Assembly (NCBI RefSeq): GCF_010015445.1
Contig: NC_053134.1
Location: 16,924,629 to 16,988,628 of the forward strand
Direction: 5' to 3'
From: Perca fluviatilis
Lineage: Eukaryota > Chordata > Actinopteri > Perciformes > Percidae
DNA length: 64,000 nucleotides
Below, in pieces: positions 56,591 to 64,000 of the stretch; position 1 is the stretch's first letter, and every line of letters begins with the position of its first letter. Position numbers and translations under genes: made by a program. The notes under the pieces are model-generated. The model saw only the letters and a list, made by a program, of their open reading frames with translations. It had not been told where the DNA came from and made no database searches.

Positions 56591-58550
56591 CTGTGATCAA
56601 AGTCTTTACCATATATTTTAAGGTGAATATAGCAAAGGGAAATTAACAAGTGGAGCACTTCATCTCTGTATGTATTAAAAGATGGATTTACAAGTAGGTC
56701 CATCCATCACTTTGGATATTTTTGAGTTATATTAAATTAATGTGAAATTAACAAGAACCATTTTTAATTGAACAAATAATTTCCTAAGCTATAAAGGATG
56801 GGTCCAAAAGTAAGTAAGTAAGTGAAAATCCCTCAGTGCTTTACTTGAAAACACAACATGCTGCAATCAGAAGTTTTGTATAATACAAATTAAATTGACA
56901 ACATAGTCATAGCAGGAGAAGCACAGGTGTAGGTAATAAAATGAATAAGTAACTCAGTTCAATACACCTTAATGTAATGCAGCCACTAATCATGTTAATA
57001 ATCACAGCTGTGATTTTCCTGCTATGACATATTAAAATGTCTTCAATGAACAAGGCTTATTCTGTCTGAAACTGACATTCCTGTCGTATTTTAGTTTTGG
57101 CCAAGTGCACATTATATTACCGTAATAAGGCTTAAGTGATCCCTAAAGCACAGAAATGACACCTCAAACCCCAAGTGTTTATTCAGAAGTGTTACCTGAG
57201 TGCTCTTCAAAGACCACCCACTGTTCTTACTGTATTATATATCTCAGGGTTCTCAGGAAGTTTTTCTCCCCTAATAGCTTAAAGAATGCATTTATCAGGG
57301 AGCTCTATTTGTGTGTTTATACTTCCCACCTCCGCTGACCTGCACGGAAACATCTCACAATTTCTGATTTTCTGAAATACCAAAACCACAATTTTGGGAC
57401 GGGGGGGTGAAAAAGTAAACAGATATTGTATACAAGGAAAAGGGCTTTGGAGAAACCTGCAGAGTGCAGTTTAAGTGATCCGTGCTGGTATGGAAGAATG
57501 GCATTGACAGCCACAAAGGGGTGACATACCCATAATAAAAGGTGTTTGGCTGTGCAGTTTGTGAATCAGACCCAATAATTAGCCAAGTGCTGGTACCCTG
57601 GGCTTGATGGTTCAGTGGCACTGTGAAGATAGAGAACATGAAGCTACTTAAATGAAAGCCTCTGCCATAATGGATGTTTTCTCTCCTGATGCACACAGGG
57701 TGATTCTAATCAGATTCCAGTGCAGATTCCTTGCAGGCATTGCTTTATTTTACTGGAAAGGTCGTTGCTAATGCACAGATGTGATTTATTAATACAGAAG
57801 ACAGAAAAAAAAACAAAAACGTTTTGAACTTTGGGGAATCGTCTGGATCATTTCAATTTATATCCTCCTGCATTATTCATTTTCAGGCTAACAACAACAT
57901 CTCCTCCACAGGGCCACCATTGGCCTCGGAGTAAACACACTTGCAGAAAACAATTCCAACACTCAACTTGTGGGGATCAGCATACAAAGTAGGATTCTTG
58001 ATTAAGGATATGAAGCATGAAAAATGACTCAAGTCAAAAGGAAAAGGTAGAATGATTAATTAAGATGGAGTAGAGATTTGTTTGAGGAAATGGGGAAAGA
58101 AAAGCTAAAATAATATGATCAGAGAACACGTGGGTGTCAGACAGATCAGAGTTCTATATTAAGTCTGCTAATGTTGTCTTCTGTGTGTAAGGCTGCAGAT
58201 TGGTGCAATGCAGGAGAGAAAAGGTCTGCAAACGTTGCACAATGACTTGGATAGATAACATTTATCAGTTGAAGTTAAGATCAGTGCGGGACCACCGGGA
58301 AAGGTTGCTGCAACATGTCGAGACAGAGAGCCCTCATTAAGAGACGGAAACGGAACAACTGTGAGTAACACGGTGATGCTGGGTTGTATCCTGTACGCTG
58401 CAGAAACAATATTGATGCACTTCAGCTTAAGTTTCAGCTTAACTCTCTTGCAGTCTCTTTGCTGCCTTGGAAATGTCACTGTAAAAGCACATTTACTGTA
58501 TCAATGTCACCATTTGCATTTGGTGGGGGTAAAAATAAATACATTATGAG
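56591..58550. other. ascl4-sapcd1 intergenic region
   Basis: No gene, RNA or clear repeat recognised. Both neighbours point toward this interval (ascl4 plus, sapcd1 minus), so it is convergent. Confidence 0.5.
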
Positions 58551-58552
58551 CT

Positions 58553-58935
58553 ACACCAGTAAACTACTACTTAAGTAAAGTGCAGAAGTTTTGGTGACAC
58601 AATAGTACTTAAAGTACCAAAAGTAAAAGTACTCATTGTGCAGAAGGGTCCCCAACGGTGTTATGTATTGTATTATCGGATCATTATTGTTGATGCATTA
58701 ACATGCAGTACTCTAATGTTGTAGTTGGCGAAGGTAGAACAATTTGAACTGCTTTATATACTTTTTGGTAGTTTAATCCTTAGAATACATCATGTTTTAT
58801 AAACTGTTTTTGAAGTAACCATTAACTACTGTAAAGCTGTGGGGAAAATATATAGTGTGAATAAAGTAGAATAAAATGAAAAAACTCTAGTAAAGTACAA
58901 ATGCCTCATAATTGTTCCTAAGTACAATACTTCAA
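58553..58935. repeat. Interspersed teleost repeat (AGTAAAAGTAC type)
   Basis: Contains ACTACTACTTAAGTAAAGTG, AAAGTAAAAGTACTCATTGT and CTCTAGTAAAGTACAAATGC. Same family as 10234-10450 and 63695-63900. Confidence 0.6.
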
Positions 58936-59295
58936 TGATTTCCACCGCGCATATTGTAATTTATTGTAAGGTGTTTCTGGTATTTTGTCCATCTTAGCCG
59001 TATGCTAATAAAATAAATCCCCATACTGATATACTTGTTACATCAAGAGGAAAAAATATGATTATTATCATCATTATAAGATTAACTGTCAATTCCTATT
59101 ACGTTAACAGCTTATGTTGTTAATGGCTTCTCATAATAATAGTTATTTGGGGCATAGTGACAGCAGGGCTTGGCTATAATAAAGTCATTTACTGACTCAT
59201 TACAGCAATATTAACATGTCAGTCAAGTTATTCAACAAAACTGGGTTGTATTGAAAAGAACACACAGAAGCTTATTGATGCATCCTTTACTGTAA

Positions 59296-59301
59296 TTTAT
59301 T
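59296..59301 (-). terminator. Candidate poly(A) signal of sapcd1
   Basis: AATAAA on the minus strand about 100 bases after the sapcd1 stop. Confidence 0.5.
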
Positions 59302-59399
59302 GATTTAAATACATATTTACAAGGAGTTCAAAGTTAGCACCTGTGTGACATAAAGTTAAATGTAAGTTTGCAGTAAAGCTCATGTGTGTGTATGTGCAA

Positions 59400-60420
59400 T
59401 CAATGGGCCTGCAGTTCATCAAGCTGTTCAAGGAGAGCGTCTTTTTCCAATTCTAACATGGAGATCTGACGATTCTTGTCACTCACCTCCTGTCAAAGGA
59501 GGAAAATACAGCCATTTCATATAGACATTAACCCAAAAAAATTTAACCAAAAGCATCATCTGTTCGAAAAGATCAATTAAAGGGTGGAAATCACAGATTT
59601 TACAATAATTGCATCAAAAGAAAGAAACAAAATAGGAGTTAAAAAAAAAATGTGTTTGACGCCTTTTAAGGCTTACAGTAAATTAATTTACTACACGAGA
59701 AATGATCCAACATTTCTGTATCCTTACCTGAGTCAGCACTGTGTTGTGCCAGCGGAGGTCGCTGTCTGCCACAGCGTCAGGCAGAGAGGTGCTGCTGCTG
59801 CTCCTGACATTGGGCTCACTCATCACAGAGCCCAGAGAGCCATTCACTCGCTGGATACGAGACCTGATGAGGCAAGACCAAGCCTGCAGAGATACAGGTG
59901 TTTACAGACCCAATAAGTGGCAGTACACTGAATTATAGTCAGTAAAGTCAATAAGGCCCTGAACCCAGCCCCCCACCCCCCCACCTCACACCTCTGCTGC
60001 ACCTTCCTGGCAGGAGCCGACTCCAGTGTTGCTCTCGGTGTTGTCCTGCCTGGCTCTGTTCTCCTCCAGCCGCTGCAGGTACCAGAGACGGGCCTTCTCC
60101 AGGATCTCCAGGCCCGAGCACAGTGCGTCCTTCTCCTTCTCTAGATCCCTCAGACGCTTAACCTGAGGTGGGGAGAAGAGCACCAGCTCCGTCAGGTTCA
60201 CAGGAAGTTGTAACTTAAATCAAAAATTCTCCTTCATGGTTATCATTTAGGAACAGGTTTGTGACAGGATACCAACAAAGTTAATAAATGAATAACTTTG
60301 TGTACTAATAAAATGCTGACCATCTAATCACTCCCTGGGTCAAGATCAGCTGCTGACCTTTGCTGCATGTCATGCCCCTTCATTTCTTGTCACACTTTCA
60401 CTGTCTACTTTCCAATAAAG

Positions 60421-60462
<42 letters not shown>

Positions 60463-62640
60463 TGCCAGACCTTCCTCCACAGCGCTGCGGAGGATGTTCC
60501 GGCTAGTCCACACAGCATTCGGGGATGGGAGAAAAACGTGCTCTGGTTTATTGGCATTTCTTTTAAGCAATCACAATTGTCTTGGGCTGTGCTAAGTGCC
60601 GGACGGAGCCATGGTGCCACGGCAAAATAGCCTCGTGAAGGAACTTGTTTTGGTGGAACATGTGTACGTTTAAAGGTTGTTTTAGTCGTGTAATAGAAAA
60701 CTCAGATTGGACAGATAGTCTAGTTAGCTGTCTGGAATTACCCTGCAGAGATCTGAGGGGCAGGTAACCATAGTCCTCATAAATCGACCAGAGTTTAAAA
60801 TTACAACACAAAGAAAGTGGAAGGTAACGAATATCCAATTTAAGTTGAATGTCGTGGATATAGACTAGTGTGTGTGTTTTTATGGCACGGGCATGGGGCT
60901 GACCAAAAACCCTGGCCTGCAGCCTGATGTAAAGAGCAGCGTGATTGGCACAGCGCTGCCTGTTGTCTTCCAGAGGCCCCAAGGCTTTGTTTATATCAGC
61001 AGAGCCAATCTACAGAGCAGCAGGAGGCCTTTAGTTCTATTGTCCAAACTCAGTTGGATTACATGCACTTTAAATACACTCACACAGAGCTAACAGTGCT
61101 ACAACAAGCAGGGCAATCATAATATATATTGGTGGGTGATCCACCTTTGGTATCATGATGTCAGTATGTCACAGTCACTTTTTAAGGCAAGTTTGTAGGC
61201 AAAATGAGATGGAGGACATTAGAAGCTCATAACACTATTATATCACTAGTGAATGATTCATTTTCGCTGTGTTTGATTAATCATAATGTTAGATCTTATG
61301 TTCTAGCTGTATATCTGCCATATTAATTTCAATATTATACTTCTATTTAACTGTTAGTTTTTGTTTGACAACTCCTCTTATAAGAATAGGTATACAGTAA
61401 GTGGAAAACTGATTATATTGAGCCTTTAACAGGAAGCCGTGAGGGGCAGACTTGACTTGTGGGAATGTGTCACTGGGATGACAGGCTACCTCCTAAATTA
61501 CACTCAGTCATGGAGCAAGCATTTTAGTCAAATGTCCAGTATGAAAAGAAAGCAAGTTCCCATTGTGTTTAAATTAAATAAACAGTTCATGATTACAGGC
61601 AAAAATAATAATAAAACATTTTCAGTGTGATGCCTAACACTTACACTTTACATAACTTTATTACAGAACTATATGTCTAAATACACAAAGTGTCCACTTC
61701 ATTAGGTACACCTCCACATTGTAATGCAATCCAATCCAAAGTCTACTTTTACAGTATGATACCTATAATCTTCATTTCTTTTGTTTTTCTGACACGGTCA
61801 TAGAGGTGTATAATTCAATTATATGTTTATTAGTTGTGATGGTTTTGTGCTGGACTGCATTATATTTAGAGGTGTTCTTAATATTCTGCCCCCCCCCCCC
61901 TCAAGTTTGTAATTGAATTGAAACATTTCAGACAATGTCACCATATATCTAGCTACTGTACTATATACATGTCTAAATTGAGCCTAAATGTAAAGAAACT
62001 TGATTTTTGTTTCTCTTTTAGTATAATTTCAAATAGAAATAAAAGATTTTTCAAAAAAATTGTACACCATCTTTTACACACACTCGAGAAGCAGTAAATG
62101 CTTAACTTTGAGTCCTTTTTTTTAACAGAAAATGTACAGTTAGTGTTTAAACTTACATGACAACAGGCCTTGATGGTCTACTACCGTCATTTTGCCTATC
62201 GTTCAGAAAATATTGGGCTGAAAACTGGGAAACAAAACACATGTGAGTACTCACGGCAGCTGATAAGAATCACTACCTCAGGAGAACCACGCTTCTTCTA
62301 TTCACACACAACAAAGACACAACAAGATGTGGCCGGGTTGAATCAGTGGGTAGAGCAGGCGCACATATGTTTAGAGGTTTATGCCTCGACGCAGAGGTCC
62401 AGGGTTCGACTCCGACCTGTGATGATTTTCTGCATGTCTTCCCCCTCTCTCTCTCTCTCTCCCCCCTTTCTCACCTGTCATGTCCATTAAAGGTGGAAAA
62501 GCCACCCCCCCAAAAAAAACACACAAACACGCCCTGCTCACCCATAGGTAGAAGCGAAGTGCGTCCAGGCTGCAGAGGCTGGTCCTGAGCGGGATGATAA
62601 CCACAGTGTAGGAGCCAGAGTCGGGGGGACGACAGGCCAT
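59400..62640 (-). CDS. sapcd1: Suppressor APC domain-containing protein 1-like
   Basis: Coding exons: 62640-62542, 60162-59992, 59883-59728, 59489-59400. They total 516 nt, 171 residues plus stop, all joins in phase 0. Exon 1 encodes MACRPPDSGSYTVVIIPLRT and ...DALRFYLW. Exon 2 gives VKRLRDLEKEKDALCSGLEI, then LEKARLWYLQRLEENRARQ, a coiled coil resembling the SAPCD1/2 core. Exon 3 is Ser-rich (VRSSSSTSLPDAV) and ends RWHNTVLTQ. Exon 4 gives EVSDKNRQISMLELEKDALL, then EQLDELQAH and the stop, like the terminal coiled coil of SAPCD2. The short length and the SYTVVIIPL-type N-terminus favour SAPCD1 over the longer SAPCD2, which has an EF-hand-like N-terminus. The SAPC2 family is linked to APC and cell polarity, but SAPCD1's function is poorly known. 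A GTG-initiated extension upstream of 62640 was not used. The family call rests on remembered similarity and should be verified. Confidence 0.78.
60350..60459 (+). mobile_element. SINE 3' tail ending in a GT microsatellite
   Basis: GACCTTTGCTGCATGTCATG followed by TTCCAATAAAGCT is a SINE tail. It runs straight into about 19 GT units (60422-60459). Confidence 0.6.
60460..60835. repeat. Interspersed teleost repeat (CAGACCTTCCTCCACAGCGC type)
   Basis: Contains CCAGACCTTCCTCCACAGCG, AAGTGCCGGACGGAGCCATG, GGACAGATAGTCTAGTTAGC, ACCCTGCAGAGATCTGAGGG and AAAGAAAGTGGAAGGTAACG. The series matches a repeat I know to be very common in percomorph fish. It fills part of sapcd1 intron 1. Confidence 0.65.
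61685..61720. mobile_element. LINE/SINE tail fragment
   Basis: CACAAAGTGTCCACTTCATTAGGTACACC is the complement of a widespread fish 3' tail (GGTGTACCTAATGAAGTGG...). Only this piece is recognisable. The rest of 60836-62329 within sapcd1 intron 1 shows no gene. Confidence 0.5.
62330..62515 (+). mobile_element. tRNA-derived SINE
   Basis: A box in TGAATCAGTGGGTAGAGCAG, B box in AGGGTTCGACTCCGACCTG. The tail has TCTGCATGTCTTCCCCCTC, CTCTCTC units and ATTAAAGGTGGAAAAGCC. It ends 27 bases from the donor of sapcd1 exon 1, on the opposite strand to the gene. Confidence 0.8.
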
Positions 62641-62755
62641 GGAGAGGAGATCAGTCACTGACAGCTATGACCACTGCCCAATACAGTACAGCTGGCTGAA
62701 TAACAAACAACAAACCATTGCTCGCCACCGGCTGACTCAGAATAATGCCACAGGG

Positions 62756-62790
62756 AGAGAGAGAGAGAGAGAGACAGAGAGAGAGAGAGA
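62756..62790. repeat. GA microsatellite
   Basis: GA run with one CA interruption. Confidence 0.9.
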
Positions 62791-63694
62791 AGGCAGGGAT
62801 TGGGGAAAAAAAACAGCATGTGGATACGCATGCACAGGCCCCTGGGGCGAGGTAATGAAAAATTCCACATGTCACTGCCATGACTGGTTAATCGACATAC
62901 AGTGACACAGATTGAGAGAGAGAAAGAGATGGGGTGGAAAGAAGGCGAATAAATGAGAAAAGACAACAGTGAGAGGCAGGAAATATGAAAGGGGGGAGCT
63001 GTGGAGAGGAGGATGCAGATGTGAGCAGAGATTTGCCAGCTTGTGTGTTCAGCACTGTTGGCTAAAAAAATAGTGTTTCTTTTAATATTGTTCGAAAATA
63101 TTGTTCATCCTAAATCACAGCTTAACATAACTGTATGGAAGGAAAACACAAGCTCTAAAAGTGTTTTGTTTTTCTTAAGGGATTGGCAGAATTTTCTAGG
63201 AATCATGTCATCCTGCAACTGAAGTGGAAACATGGCAGACATTCCTCTGCTGAACGAAAAGAGAGTGCATGTCATTTTTTTTCCTGCTTGGTTTCAGGTA
63301 AGCACTCTGTCCTGACATGTTCCCTGGAATGTGACATAACCTGGGGACATTATAGCAACAGAGTTAAGACAAACAAACAGAACTGTCAAGTACAGTTTTG
63401 TGAGAAGTGTTAGGGATAGAGGGTGTGACATTAACATTGACATTAACGTCATTACTATCAGAGCTCAGCTGTTCAACTGGTCAATGCCAGCACAAAAAAT
63501 CAGTGGCACATGTTTTTTTTTTATTTCTGCCTTAGGCCAGGGCGGATGGAAACAGTAACAGTTGAAAAGATTTTAGTGTACTGAGATGTATGGAAGAATG
63601 TGAGGATTCAGCCCAGAAATTTTGATTATCATAGGTTTTCTTTGGCAAAATTACTGAAGTACAAGTTAACGGTGGCCAAAACAGTTACACAGTG

Positions 63695-63900
63695 GTACAT
63701 CAGTGAAAGAAAGTGCTCACATCCTTCACTTGGATAAAGTACCAATATATCAATGTAAACAAGTAAAAGTCCTTAATTCCAAAAAAAAAATTCCTTCTAC
63801 AGAATATACATATAATAAAGAAGTATTATAAGCAAAAAGTACATACACTATCAAAAGTAAATGTACTCATAATGCAGAAAATAATCCCAAATAATATTGC
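63695..63900. repeat. Interspersed teleost repeat (AGTAAAAGTAC type)
   Basis: GAAAGTGCTCACATCCTTCA, then CTTGGATAAAGTACC and AACAAGTAAAAGTCCTTAAT. Member of the family at 10234 and 58553. Confidence 0.55.
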
Positions 63901-64000
63901 AGAGCTCTGCTGTATCTTCTCCAGTTTGTGATGTGTTATTCTAGAGTTGTGATTTCTTTACTGTCTTGCCTCAGGTTATATGTTAACAACTCTAGCTTCA

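Larger units (their letters stand above)
62641..64000. other. Region upstream of sapcd1
   Basis: Should contain the sapcd1 5'UTR and promoter, but no clear motif was found. It holds a GA microsatellite (62756-62790) and an AGTAAAAGTAC-type repeat (63695-63900). No further gene is seen before the window edge. Confidence 0.5.

Noticed and set aside
60563..60982. 139-codon open frame on the minus strand
   Set aside because: It lies mostly in a common interspersed repeat.
62641..62658. Six-codon upstream extension of sapcd1
   Set aside because: It would start at GTG. The ATG at 62640 is the natural start.

Overview
This is nuclear DNA from a bony fish, most likely a percomorph teleost. The genes are vertebrate and intron-rich, with GT-AG splicing. 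The non-coding DNA is full of long CA/GT runs, tRNA-derived SINEs with the usual teleost 3' tails, Tc1 debris and many hAT-type DNA transposon remnants. No prokaryotic, organellar or viral gene was recognised.

Five protein genes are supported by joining exons by eye. In every complete gene the joined coding length divides by three. From left to right: (1) ahcyl2 (S-adenosylhomocysteine hydrolase-like 2, long-IRBIT), minus strand, 7 coding exons from 40231 down to 4. It runs off the left edge, so the catalytic-fold C-terminal part is missing. Its first intron is about 31.8 kb, roughly half the window. (2) tmem209, minus strand, 14 coding exons, 47288 to 41810, 558 codons. (3) prdm4, minus strand, 10 coding exons, 53735 to 48501, 883 codons, with a PR/SET domain and six C2H2 fingers. 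(4) ascl4, plus strand, one coding exon 55584-56129 with a small 5'UTR intron, head-to-head with prdm4 as in mammals. (5) A sapcd1-like gene, minus strand, 4 coding exons, 62640 to 59400, 171 codons.

The genes are not an operon. tmem209, prdm4 and ahcyl2 lie in tandem on one strand with short intergenic gaps (about 1.2-1.6 kb). The gap between tmem209 and prdm4 holds an ETS-like promoter beside prdm4's probable poly(A) signal. prdm4 has an NRF1-type promoter motif. ascl4 has a TATA-like box and sits in a larger, gene-poor interval, as expected for a developmental bHLH regulator.

The long introns are a record of transposon activity. Seen are two short hAT deletion derivatives with perfect 8-bp target duplications, two more degraded hAT copies, a foldback element nested in another repeat at a TTAA site, a 1.44-kb element with complex internal repeats, a small TA-flanked MITE, Tc1-like remnants and at least three SINEs. 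A perfect 42-bp palindrome and an AT-microsatellite hairpin are unexplained structures. No complete new biological system was found. The strongest oddities are the BED zinc-finger piece kept by all four hAT remnants, a GC donor plus tandem acceptor in ahcyl2 intron 1 at the PP1-docking motif, the prdm4 upstream ORF that overlaps the main start codon, and a large His/Gln insert in PRDM4.
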